Below, one piece after another: positions 18,601 through 25,676 of a stretch of DNA of 64,000 nt. Position numbers and translations under genes: made by a program. Origin of the DNA: Thermoguttaceae bacterium (GTDB lineage: Bacteria > Planctomycetota > Planctomycetia > Pirellulales > Thermoguttaceae); the NCBI GenBank assembly GCA_017447865.1, contig JAFSMO010000074.1:248001-312000 (forward strand), written 5' to 3'. The notes under the pieces are model-generated. The model was given only the letters and a program-made list of their open reading frames with translations. It was not told where the DNA came from and ran no database searches. How positions within the stretch are numbered: the stretch's first letter is position 1; each line of letters opens with the position of its first letter.

Positions 18601-19647
18601 GCCGTTGGTGAGCGTCATGGCGTTGGTGATCTCCGTGTCGGTACCGTCGGAATTCTTGGCCAGACCGAAGGCCAGCGTGGCGTTCGTGACCTGGATCGGG
18701 TTGGAGGCCGCCTCGTTGGATCCATCGGAGTGACGCTTCGTGGAAAGAACGGTTTCCACGCTTGACGATCCGGTCCCCGTGACGCCTTTGCCCAGAACGC
18801 CGTCGCCCGTCGCGCCTGCGGCGTAGTAGAGGTTCCCCTCGGTGTACACGTGGCCGTAGTCACCGATCTGGAGCGTGCCGCCCGTGACTTTCAGCGTTCC
18901 GATCTGGTTGGAGGCATACACTCCACCAGCGTTAAATGCGGTCAAATCAGGAATGACGTTTCCGGTCCAGATCCACGTCCCCGCCCCGGTTTTTTCGACG
19001 GTGTAATTAGATCCACTGCCAATCATTTGCGTGAACAGACCGTCATAAACGTGTACGTCCGAGGCGGTCGTCAGCGCCCCGACGGTGACGGTCGTGCTGC
19101 CGCGCGTGATGCCGGAGCCAGCGAGAGAGCCGAATGTTGCCGGTCCCGTATTAAACAGGATACCGGAGTTCGTGCCGGTATTGAGGACCCAGTGCGCGTT
19201 GGCGCTTCCCTTGGCGTCGGTGTTAAAAACGACCCAGTCGCGGGCGAGCTGGCTGCTCGTCGCGTTTCCAATGGTAACGGTACCGGCAAAACCGGAAAAA
19301 TCTTTATATAACCAAAGCGCGGGTCCCGTGTTGGACTGGCCTTTATTTCCGGTGACATTGATCGTTCCGGAGGCCCCGGCATCTGTAGTGAACGTACCTC
19401 TGAGATAAACGTGGCTGCCCGTCGTGCTGACGTTCATTGTTCCAGCATTTCCGACAAAGTTATAATTCGTAGTATTATCGGTTCCAGGACCGATATTCAC
19501 CGTGCCGGAAACGTCCTCGGCCTGCGCGCTGGTCCAAATCCCCGCCAAAGCGCAAACGAAAACCAAAGCGAAACTCCCCGAAATGCGCAGACCATACCCA
19601 CGCCCTGATTTCATAAAAGCTGCCATTTTACTCACTGATTTAAGCAT
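15664..19647 (-). CDS. PEP-CTERM autotransporter-like surface protein
   Basis: A secreted or surface protein of 1327 residues. A signal peptide (about 20-43, 'FALVFVCALAGIWTSAQA') is followed by a Gly/Thr/Asn/Ser-rich beta-helix like that of autotransporter passenger domains. Three large modules can be aligned by their 'SGIL/SGIY' and 'GAGTWIWTG', 'GAGTWILSG', 'GDGTWVWGE' segments (near residues 235, 605 and 1175). The C-terminus 'VPEPSAWLLLLLGLPFLRRR' is a PEP-CTERM signal: VPEP, hydrophobic span, Arg cluster; it should be processed by an exosortase, none of which is in this window. There is no outer-membrane beta-barrel. GGAG and AGGAAA precede the ATG, and a TATAAT -10-like box lies at 19693-19698 on the minus strand. 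A minus-strand terminator follows at 15601-15633. Confidence 0.9.
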   Translation of the reverse strand: MLKSVSKMAAFMKSGRGYGLRISGSFALVFVCALAGIWTSAQAEDVSGTVNIGPGTDNTTNYNFVGNAGTMNVSTTGSHVYLRGTFTTDAGASGTINVTGNKGQSNTGPALWLYKDFSGFAGTVTIGNATSSQLARDWVVFNTDAKGSANAHWVLNTGTNSGILFNTGPATFGSLAGSGITRGSTTVTVGALTTASDVHVYDGLFTQMIGSGSNYTVEKTGAGTWIWTGNVIPDLTAFNAGGVYASNQIGTLKVTGGTLQIGDYGHVYTEGNLYYAAGATGDGVLGKGVTGTGSSSVETVLSTKRHSDGSNEAASNPIQVTNATLAFGLAKNSDGTDTEITNAMTLTNGTISNVNPNSTIALSGVLTGSLVAGGGNVKITGGTNNITSYTAAAGTLILDTTANVASDAAITIGSGTIQLPAGKTYSNPITFTAADGVLDLSTSTGTAGDAVADIRIGGNVSSTAAGYGTIHVHGNKGKSNTSKATLVADFLKDFKGTVHIGDSIHNESSRDWLVIDGNGTGSEYATFDLHTGTADSGILLRSGSTVNFGSITGNGRLRVDGVDRTIQVGAALTEASDTAVFHGSFTRNGGAGAYDVTKLGAGTWILSGRGGHGANLFRTVNVNEGTLQFGDLDYTYGTDDMIYDEGAKGTGTGTLENNMLPTNVNQASPQVSSVRTTVTIAEGAQVTFAFASDSTTGANFNFTGGKVKNLNPDKTITLSGNLKGAAVFDGGRFYLKNGFATDAGTTTTINDGATVVVGNNTYLRLFPITVNEGGTLEFTADRTGGCSAALTFEEGSQLVSLASDLVINQSVAGTGVTVKGGTINFISGNNTLKKWDIDQGKVIFGENVPLTNAESFDLANGTTVQFQRSHTVGGENPITATLTTDGATICTDADTSFKGKATGSFIKTGEKTLYLGGTGNAITKATLKEGITSIDQGTLSLVFDGGAFTASNHHLNMEVTDNGGVVNYNSTSFIDSLKNAEGADDVEITFSHAAYQGQIMSGINMGGNLDSINPGFAKDFHGTINVEGYSIVSFGLEKENGAIINSDYTDITMNLNTPDDAFSGIYLARPGLKAQLGDICGDGLVMTGVDGRTGTFTIQVGDKVPAGETSTFTGAFADKAVNQAGTSVLNVEKVGDGTWVWGESTKNASNIDNYVTNLTVSDGELVLARKNGLSSAKNVTVADGATLTIANAGQEITSSLTLNPNSTLQFMLSNDPLSTGRLSVPTITLDSSSNVAFSYDQDFLANIEEGLRLPLVDLENENALFTTKISNALASDANLSNYFTLVQNGLSFALLAESSYSGVPEPSAWLLLLLGLPFLRRRKQGKN

Positions 19648-19789
19648 ATTTCCTCTCCAAAACGAGTTGGTATTCTTATTCTATAACTTATTATTATACA
19701 CAGTTTAGGAAAAAATCATGGAAAAAATCCTAAAAAAAGTGAAAAAAAAGGGAAAATTTTTTGGGGATTGGTGCCGGAAGGGGTCTTTT

Positions 19790-19917
19790 AAAGCCTCCCC
19801 TGAAAGGGGAGGTGCCCCGAAGGGGCGGAGGGGTTCTGAAACGGGGGAAAATCCAGCCTTTGGTCGGAACCCCCCAGTCTCGCTGCGCGAGCCAGTTCCC
19901 CTTTCAGGGGAGCCTTT
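19790..19917. repeat. MITE-like palindromic repeat, family 2 (copy A)
   Basis: A 128-bp element bounded by AAAGCCTCCCC and GGGGAGCCTTT. It holds short hairpins: CTCCCCTGAAAGGGGAG, GCCCCGAAGGGGC, and CTCGCTGCGCGAG beside CCAG/CTGG. The same arrangement, in opposite orientation and with a different middle, occurs at 33640-33754. Similar repeats are widespread between genes in gut bacteria. It has no open frame. It occupies much of the 383-bp gap between the PEP-CTERM gene and rdgB. Confidence 0.65.
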
Positions 19918-20030
19918 AACGCATCGTCCCCGTAGGGGGTCCCCCTTCCAATTTTCTGGGAAAATGCGAAAATAATCAGATACGTAACGAAAAATGTCCC
20001 TCAAATTCCCTCATTTTTAAAGGATTTCCC

Positions 20031-20669
20031 ATGAAGTATCCCCCGCTCGTCCTTGGCAGTCACAACCAGAAGAAAAAGGCGGAGCTGATCGGCCTTCTGG
20101 CGCCGCTTGGCTTCGAAATTCACGATCTCTCCCAGTACCCCAACTCCATCGACGTGGAAGAAACCGGCAAGACTTTTGCCGAGAACGCCCGCCAGAAAGC
20201 CGTCGAGCAGGCGAAGATCCTCAACGCCTGGGTCATCGGCGAGGACAGCGGTCTGGAAGTCGAAGCCCTTGGCGGCCGCCCCGGCGTGTACTCCTCCCGT
20301 TACGCGGGCAAACCGTTTGCCGAGCGTGAAAAGAACGACGAGGCCAACAACGACAAGCTCCTGGCCGAGCTGGAGGGCCTGCCGATCGAAAAACGCGGCG
20401 CGCGGTACGTCTGCCACATCGTCCTGAGCGACCCGAACGGGAAAATCGTCGCCGAGGCGGAGAATTACTGCTACGGCCGGATCCTCACAGAGCGCCACGG
20501 CTCGAACGGCTTCGGCTACGATCCGCTTTTCGAGATCGTCGAGTACCACAAGACGTTCGGCGAGCTGGCGCCCGAGATCAAGGCGTGCATCAGCCACCGC
20601 GCCTGCGCCCTGCGCGAGTTTTCGGAGAAACTGGTCCAGTTCTTTGAGCAGGAAAAAGGAGAAAAATGA
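20031..20669 (+). CDS. rdgB: XTP/dITP diphosphatase (RdgB/HAM1)
   Basis: House-cleaning nucleotide pyrophosphatase that hydrolyses dITP, ITP and XTP to the monophosphates, keeping deaminated purines out of DNA and RNA. The 212-residue protein shows the family motifs in order: 'LVLGSHNQKKKAEL' at the N-terminus, 'EETGKTFAENARQKA', 'VIGEDSGLEVEALGGRPGVYSSRYAG', and 'HGSNGFGYDPLFEI' with the later 'ISHRACAL'. The length is slightly above E. coli RdgB (197). The stop overlaps the next start by four bases (ATGA), so it is translationally coupled to the beta-helix gene downstream. Confidence 0.96.
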   Translation: MKYPPLVLGSHNQKKKAELIGLLAPLGFEIHDLSQYPNSIDVEETGKTFAENARQKAVEQAKILNAWVIGEDSGLEVEALGGRPGVYSSRYAGKPFAEREKNDEANNDKLLAELEGLPIEKRGARYVCHIVLSDPNGKIVAEAENYCYGRILTERHGSNGFGYDPLFEIVEYHKTFGELAPEIKACISHRACALREFSEKLVQFFEQEKGEK

Positions 20670-22588
20670 TGCTTCTGAACTTTTGCCTCCCGGTTTTTCT
20701 TGCCCTCTTCGGTGGGGTCAAAGACACGCTGATCGTTTATCCCGAGTACCCCGCGGTGATCGAGCGGGACAAGGCGTACAAAGTCACCGTCACGCAGGGC
20801 AAAGTCACGGAACCGCTCGTCGTTTACAATCACTGCGAGAAATCCACCCTCACCACCCGGATCCACGGCGGCGACGTGAACCGGCGCTTCTGCGAGTTCG
20901 CCTTCCGCGGCAAACCGGTCCGGGTCGATATTCGCGTCCGGCAGGACGTTTCGGCGTATAAGGTTTTCCCCGCGCGGCATCGTTTCCGCCACGAATTCAA
21001 GGACGGCGTGATCTCCGTCTGGCTCGACAAACCCGAGTATTTCGGGATCCAGCTCAACGACGACAACAATACGATCCTGAGCGTGCTGGCGGACGAGCCG
21101 GAAGACCCCGCCCTGATCCCGGACAAAAACGACCCGGGCGTACTGTACGTCGAGAAATGGCTCGACGCGCCGGAACGGGACGGGAATTTGATCACGGACG
21201 AGTCGATCCATCAGGTTTACATCGCTCCGGGAGCGGTCCTGAACGCCCGCCTGAAGATCCGCGGAAAAGGGACGCTGGTGAACGGCCGCGGCATGATCCT
21301 CGACCCGATGAGCAACATTTTCCGGTACGACCAACTGAAAAACGGCGAGCTTGGTTTCCTCTCGATCCAGGCGCCGGACGTGACCGTGCGCGACATAAAA
21401 CTCTGCGACGCCCGCACGTTCAACTACATCGTGGGGCGGGATAACGCGAAGCTGATCAACGTCAAGGCGTTTTCCTCGATGATGTGCACCGACGGGATCT
21501 CGTTCTTCGGCGGGAAAAACGTCCTGGTCGACCACGCCTGGCTGTACGTTGGCGACAATGCGCTGGTTTTGAGCGGTTCCTGCCCGCTGACGGTGAAGAA
21601 CGTGGTCATCGGGACCTCCTGCAAGGCGGTTTTCCCGCAAAGCTCGTTCAAGACGGTGGACCTGGAAAACATCGACATTTTCCGCGCGGACGAAGGCGTC
21701 GTCCAGAACATGTACAACGGCACGGAGTTCCCCGCGACGAAGCCCCAAACGACTTCCGTCCGGTTCAAAAACGTTTCGGCCGTTGATTCGACGTACATTT
21801 CGTGCCTCTTTGCCGGGTTCAACATGGGCGAGCTTCCCAAGCCGTACTGGTTCGAGAACTGCTCGATCCCGGAACCGACGGGCGCGGCGCTGTACACGTC
21901 CATCGGGAAAAAAGGCCCGGTCCTGGTCGTCAGAAACGAGCCGAAGTACCTCTTCACAAACAATTACACGCTGGAATTCGTGAACCTTTTCATCGCGGGC
22001 CAACCCGTGACGGAACTGCCAGACGACCGCATCGTCGGGAAGGAAAACATGACGGTCTCGTTCAGCCAGCAGGACCTTTCCGACTACCTCCCCATGGCCC
22101 CCGATCGTGTGGAAGTCTCGTACACGTACGAGCGCAAAAAGCCCCGCAAACCGATCCCCGCCGGGACGAATCTGGTCCGCGAGCGCCACGAGATCCGGAG
22201 CGTCTGGCAGCGCTGCCCGTCCTACATGGCCAAGCTGGAAACGATCATCGAGCCGGATGGGACCGTGATCTACTCGGTCTCGAAGGTGAACAAATCCGGG
22301 ATGCAGTGCGTCCTTTCGGACGAGTTCCTCCGCAGCGGAAACGGGACGTACACGCTCGAGTTTGAGGCGAAATGCGCCGAGGGCGAAGCCCCGCTGAACC
22401 TGAAGCTCCTCTCGAACGAGAAAACCTTCACGCAGGCGGTGAAACTCACGACGGAGTGGCAGAAGTTCAAGGTCGAGTTCCAGACGGATTTTGACCTGGA
22501 AGTGACGAAGCTCGTCTCGCTGTTCTTCCAATTCCCCGAGCCGTGTGCGAACGCCCAGATCAAGAACATTTCGTTCGTGAAGGAGTGA
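20666..22588 (+). CDS. Secreted right-handed beta-helix carbohydrate enzyme
   Basis: Predicted exported protein of 640 residues with signal peptide 'MMLLNFCLPVFLALFGG'. An N-terminal beta domain (about 20-160) is followed by a parallel beta-helix (about 175-470) with 'VYIAPGAVLNARLKIRGKG' and 'MCTDGISFFGGKNVLVDHA', a layout shared with GH28/GH49-like polysaccharide hydrolases. The GH28 'DD' pair is not conserved: the matching place reads 'YVGDNALVLSG', so the catalytic class is uncertain or the protein is not a GH28. The last 150 residues ('TYTLEFEAKC...', 'WQKFKVEFQTD') look like a CBM4/9-type carbohydrate-binding jelly roll. ATGs at 20666 and 20669 are both possible; it is coupled to rdgB by a 4-base overlap. 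Confidence 0.75.
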   Translation: MMLLNFCLPVFLALFGGVKDTLIVYPEYPAVIERDKAYKVTVTQGKVTEPLVVYNHCEKSTLTTRIHGGDVNRRFCEFAFRGKPVRVDIRVRQDVSAYKVFPARHRFRHEFKDGVISVWLDKPEYFGIQLNDDNNTILSVLADEPEDPALIPDKNDPGVLYVEKWLDAPERDGNLITDESIHQVYIAPGAVLNARLKIRGKGTLVNGRGMILDPMSNIFRYDQLKNGELGFLSIQAPDVTVRDIKLCDARTFNYIVGRDNAKLINVKAFSSMMCTDGISFFGGKNVLVDHAWLYVGDNALVLSGSCPLTVKNVVIGTSCKAVFPQSSFKTVDLENIDIFRADEGVVQNMYNGTEFPATKPQTTSVRFKNVSAVDSTYISCLFAGFNMGELPKPYWFENCSIPEPTGAALYTSIGKKGPVLVVRNEPKYLFTNNYTLEFVNLFIAGQPVTELPDDRIVGKENMTVSFSQQDLSDYLPMAPDRVEVSYTYERKKPRKPIPAGTNLVRERHEIRSVWQRCPSYMAKLETIIEPDGTVIYSVSKVNKSGMQCVLSDEFLRSGNGTYTLEFEAKCAEGEAPLNLKLLSNEKTFTQAVKLTTEWQKFKVEFQTDFDLEVTKLVSLFFQFPEPCANAQIKNISFVKE

Positions 22589-22692
22589 GGCCCGGCGCCC
22601 AAATCAGTTTCACTCCCCCAACGACCCCAAAACCCTCGCCCGTGAAAAACGACTTTCACCCCGGCGGGAGCTTTTCATTGCCGCAGGCCGGT

Positions 22693-22738
22693 TTTTTGCG
22701 GCCGGGCCGGCCGCGGACGGTGAGACGCCGTCCCTCCG
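22693..22738 (+). repeat. 46-bp GC-rich hairpin repeat (copy 1)
   Basis: Begins TTTTTGCGGCCGGGCCGGCC and ends with the small hairpin GGACGG-TGAGA-CGCCGTCC then CTCCG. A near-identical copy lies inverted at 32747-32792. It is in the 309-bp gap between the beta-helix gene and aspS, next to the ACGACGCT hairpin repeat; this gap holds repeats and the aspS promoter but no gene. Confidence 0.65.
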
Positions 22739-22742
22739 AATT

Positions 22743-22763
22743 GACGACGCTGGAAGCGTCGTC
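22743..22763 (+). repeat. GACGACGCT hairpin repeat (copy 1)
   Basis: GACGACGCT (22743-22751), GGA loop, AGCGTCGTC (22755-22763): a perfect 9-bp stem followed by CCCG. The same 21 bases recur at 29305-29325, and a diverged copy at 33616-33637. REP-like. Confidence 0.7.
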
Positions 22764-22768
22764 CCCGT

Positions 22769-22800
22769 AATTCATAATTCATAATTCTTAATTCATAATT
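22769..22800 (+). repeat. Heptamer array (AATTCAT)4
   Basis: Four consecutive seven-base units starting at 22769, AATTCAT, AATTCAT, AATTCTT, AATTCAT, then a partial unit. It sits just before the aspS promoter. Confidence 0.75.
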
Positions 22801-22813
22801 TCCCCCCCCCTCC

Positions 22814-22841
22814 TTGCGTTTTTTTCGGTCTGGTGTAAACT
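22814..22841 (+). promoter_or_regulatory. aspS promoter candidate
   Basis: TTGCGT (22814-22819), 16-bp spacer, TAAACT (22836-22841); TATAGG follows immediately as an alternative -10. Confidence 0.45.
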
Positions 22842-22897
22842 ATAGGGATTAGTTTTTGCAGATTCCCAGACTTTACTTGAAACGTTAGGAGCACACG

Positions 22898-24679
22898 GTG
22901 TACAGAACTCATACTTGCGGCGAGCTTCGGAAAGAAAATGCCGGGCAAATCGTCACTCTTTGCGGCTGGCTTGACCATCAGCGCGACCAGGGCGGGCTTT
23001 CGTTTATTTGGCTGCGCGACCGTTACGGGATCACCCAGGTCACTTTCTCCCCCGAAGCCGGCAATTCCCCCGAGGAGGCCGAGGCGCTGCTCCAGAAAGT
23101 GCGCACGTGCCGCATGGAATTCGTGCTTCAGGTCAAGGGCGAAGTCATTCGTCGGCCCGAAGGCGGTGAGAACCGCGCGCTGGCGACCGGTGAAATCGAG
23201 ATCCGTCCGCTCGAACTGACCATTCTGAACCGCAGCGACGTGCCGCCGGTCCAGCCCGGAATCCCGGATCTGCCAAGCGAAGACGTGCGCCTGCAGTACC
23301 GGTACCTGGACCTTCGCCGCCCCGACATGCAGAAGGCGCTGGCCCTGCGTCACCGCATCGTGAAAATCATGCGCGACTACACCGACGAGCAGGGCTTCCT
23401 GGAAGTGGAAACCCCCATGCTCGGTCGCAGCACGCCGGAAGGAGCGCGCGACTACCTCGTTCCGAGCCGCATCCACGCCGGGAAATTCTACGCGCTCCCG
23501 CAGTCGCCGCAGCTCTACAAGCAGCTCCTGATGATCGCCGGTTTCGACCGCTACGTCCAGGTCGCGCGGTGCTTCCGTGACGAGGACCTCCGGGCCGACC
23601 GCCAGCCGGAATTCACCCAGATCGACATGGAAATGGCTTTCGTGAAGATGGATGACGTGATGGGGATGATGGAAGGCCTCATCGCCCGCCTCGCGAAAGA
23701 AGTCTTGGGAATGGACCTTCAGCTCCCGCTTCCGCGCATGAGCTACGCCGAGGCGATGGAGCGTTTCGGCCACGACGCCCCGGACCTCCGCTTCGGGATG
23801 GAGCTGATCGACCTGACCGACCTGGCGAAAGAGTGCGAATTCAGCGTTTTCCGTTCGACGGCAGACGCCGGGAACCGCGTCCGTGCGGTCGTTGCGAAGG
23901 GCGCGGCCGACAAATACTCGCGCAAAACCATCGACGAAATGACCTCGTGGGCGAAAGAAAACTTCGGCGTGAAGGGCCTCGCATTCTTCAAAGGGGCCGA
24001 AGGGACGCTTCAGGCGCCGATCGCGAAATTCTTCAACGCGGATTTCCTCGCCCGATTCAAGGAACGCTTGGGAATGGAAGACGGCGACATCGCGTTCATC
24101 ATCGCCGACACGTTCGAGACGAGCTGCCGCGCCCTGAACGGCTTGCGCCGCAGACTGGGCAAGGAACTCCAGCTTTACGACCCGAAATCGTTCAGTTTCT
24201 CGTGGATCGTCGATTTCCCGATGCTGGAATGGGACGACGAGGAAAACCGCTGGGTCGCCGTGCATCACCCCTTCACCGCGCCGCTTCCGGAGGACGAGCA
24301 TTTGCTGGATTCCGACCCGCGTGCGTGCCGTGCCGCGGCGTACGACATCGTGATCAACGGCTTTGAGGCGGGCGGCGGCTCCATCCGAATCCACGATAAT
24401 GCGCTCCAGCAGAAGATTTTCAAGCTCCTGAACATCGACGAGGAGACCGCGAAAGACCGCTTCGGCTTCCTGCTCGACGCGCTTCGTTTCGGCGCTCCGC
24501 CCCACGGCGGCATCGCGTTGGGTCTGGACCGCCTGACGATGATTTTCGCCGGTCTCGACTCGATCCGCGACGTGATCGCCTTCCCGAAGACGGCCCGTGC
24601 GACCGACCTGATGAGCGGCGCGCCGGGATTCGTGGACGACAAACAGATGAAAGAGCTTTCGATCAAGATTGATAAATGA
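22898..24679 (+). CDS. aspS: Aspartyl-tRNA synthetase, bacterial type
   Basis: Class II synthetase of 593 residues charging tRNA-Asp. N-terminal OB-fold anticodon-binding domain ('[30 protein letters not shown]'), hinge, then catalytic motif 1 ('[25 protein letters not shown]'), motif 2 ('[25 protein letters not shown]'), the bacterial GAD insertion (about 290-410), and motif 3 ('[16 protein letters not shown]'). Start is GTG 22898 with AGGAG 6 nt upstream. The length is that of canonical bacterial AspRS. Whether it also mischarges tRNA-Asn cannot be read from the sequence, because gatCAB and asnS are not in the window. Its stop overlaps the start of mqnA by four bases. Confidence 0.97.
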   Translation: MYRTHTCGELRKENAGQIVTLCGWLDHQRDQGGLSFIWLRDRYGITQVTFSPEAGNSPEEAEALLQKVRTCRMEFVLQVKGEVIRRPEGGENRALATGEIEIRPLELTILNRSDVPPVQPGIPDLPSEDVRLQYRYLDLRRPDMQKALALRHRIVKIMRDYTDEQGFLEVETPMLGRSTPEGARDYLVPSRIHAGKFYALPQSPQLYKQLLMIAGFDRYVQVARCFRDEDLRADRQPEFTQIDMEMAFVKMDDVMGMMEGLIARLAKEVLGMDLQLPLPRMSYAEAMERFGHDAPDLRFGMELIDLTDLAKECEFSVFRSTADAGNRVRAVVAKGAADKYSRKTIDEMTSWAKENFGVKGLAFFKGAEGTLQAPIAKFFNADFLARFKERLGMEDGDIAFIIADTFETSCRALNGLRRRLGKELQLYDPKSFSFSWIVDFPMLEWDDEENRWVAVHHPFTAPLPEDEHLLDSDPRACRAAAYDIVINGFEAGGGSIRIHDNALQQKIFKLLNIDEETAKDRFGFLLDALRFGAPPHGGIALGLDRLTMIFAGLDSIRDVIAFPKTARATDLMSGAPGFVDDKQMKELSIKIDK

Positions 24680-25587
24680 CGAGAAACGATTTTTCACCCA
24701 CGCATTTCCGCATCGGTTCGGTCCAGTTTCTCAACGCGGCGCCCTTGACGTGGAACCTCAAAACCGTGGCGGCCAGCCAGGACGTCAGCATTGAGGAGTC
24801 CCTCGCCGTTCCGTCACGCCTGGCGGAGGACCTGGTCGCGGGCCGTTACGACGCGGCCCTGATCCCCATCGCGGAGGCGATCCGCCACCCGGAACTGCGC
24901 CAGGTCTCGGACGTTTGCATCGCGAGCGAAGGCCCCGTTTGGAGCATCAAATTCGTGGCGTTTCGTCCGCTTGGCGAGATGAACCGGATCGGCCTGGACC
25001 CCGCGTCCCGGTCGAGCAGCGCCATGCTCCAGATCTGTGCGGCAGAGTACTGGAAACTGAACGCGGAGTTCGTCCCGTTCAGCATCGGAGAGGCGCTCGG
25101 CTGCGGCTTCGACGCGAGCGAAAACCTGGATTTTTCGTTGAAAGAAAACCGCGAAGAACTGGTCGAGATCGGGCGTGCCCATGACCTGGACGGGGTCCTG
25201 CTCATCGGCGACAAAGCGCTGAGAATGCCGCACCAGTGCGAAGAATTCGCGGGGATTTACGACCTGGGCCAGGTCTGGACCCAATGGACCGGCCTGCCGT
25301 TCGTCTATGCGAGCTGGTTCGCCCACCCCGGCGCGGATCTGGAGCGGCTTTCCACGCTTTTCAATGAAGTCCGAAGCCAGAGCCAAATCGAAATGGACGA
25401 GGTGGTCCTTTCGACGTCCCGAACGCAAAACTGGGAGCTGGAACTCTGCCGCGACTACCTGGTCCGGAAGATCCGCTACCGGCTCGGCGGCCGTGAACGC
25501 CGGGGCGCGGAGGTCTTTTGCCGCATGATGCAGAAGTACGCGCTGGCCCCGCTCGGGACCGAGCTGGAATTTGAAGCGAATCGCTGA
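24676..25587 (+). CDS. mqnA: MqnA-like chorismate dehydratase (futalosine menaquinone route)
   Basis: A 303-residue periplasmic-binding-fold enzyme of the MqnA/MqnD family. '[15 protein letters not shown]' at the N-terminus, '[25 protein letters not shown]', '[13 protein letters not shown]', and '[10 protein letters not shown]' are the MqnA signature; the enzyme removes water from chorismate to give 3-[(1-carboxyvinyl)oxy]benzoate, the first step of the futalosine route to menaquinone. No other mqn genes are in the window. It is co-translated with aspS (ATGA overlap) and followed by a terminator hairpin at 25639-25676. MqnD would be the alternative family, but the N-terminal pattern favours MqnA. 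Confidence 0.87.
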   Translation: MTRNDFSPTHFRIGSVQFLNAAPLTWNLKTVAASQDVSIEESLAVPSRLAEDLVAGRYDAALIPIAEAIRHPELRQVSDVCIASEGPVWSIKFVAFRPLGEMNRIGLDPASRSSSAMLQICAAEYWKLNAEFVPFSIGEALGCGFDASENLDFSLKENREELVEIGRAHDLDGVLLIGDKALRMPHQCEEFAGIYDLGQVWTQWTGLPFVYASWFAHPGADLERLSTLFNEVRSQSQIEMDEVVLSTSRTQNWELELCRDYLVRKIRYRLGGRERRGAEVFCRMMQKYALAPLGTELEFEANR

Positions 25588-25638
25588 AGTTAAAAGTCTG
25601 AAACGCCCGAAAAGCCTGAAAAAACCAAAACGCCTGAA

Positions 25639-25676
25639 AAGCCCGGAAATCTCAATCGTCCGGGCTTCATTTTTCT
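25639..25676. terminator. Terminator between mqnA and the LVIVD gene
   Basis: AAGCCCGGA (25639-25647) and TCCGGGCTT (25659-25667) form a 9-bp stem with an 11-nt loop, followed on the plus strand by CATTTTTCT. It ends mqnA. The hairpin touches the stop codon of the convergent minus-strand gene, so it can end both transcripts. Confidence 0.75.

Noticed and set aside
20516..22531. 671-codon antisense frame over the beta-helix gene.
   Set aside because: Plus-strand beta-helix, coupling to rdgB and CBM-like end are convincing; the antisense translation has no motif.
22793..24697. 634-codon minus frame over aspS.
   Set aside because: Shadow of a canonical aspartyl-tRNA synthetase.
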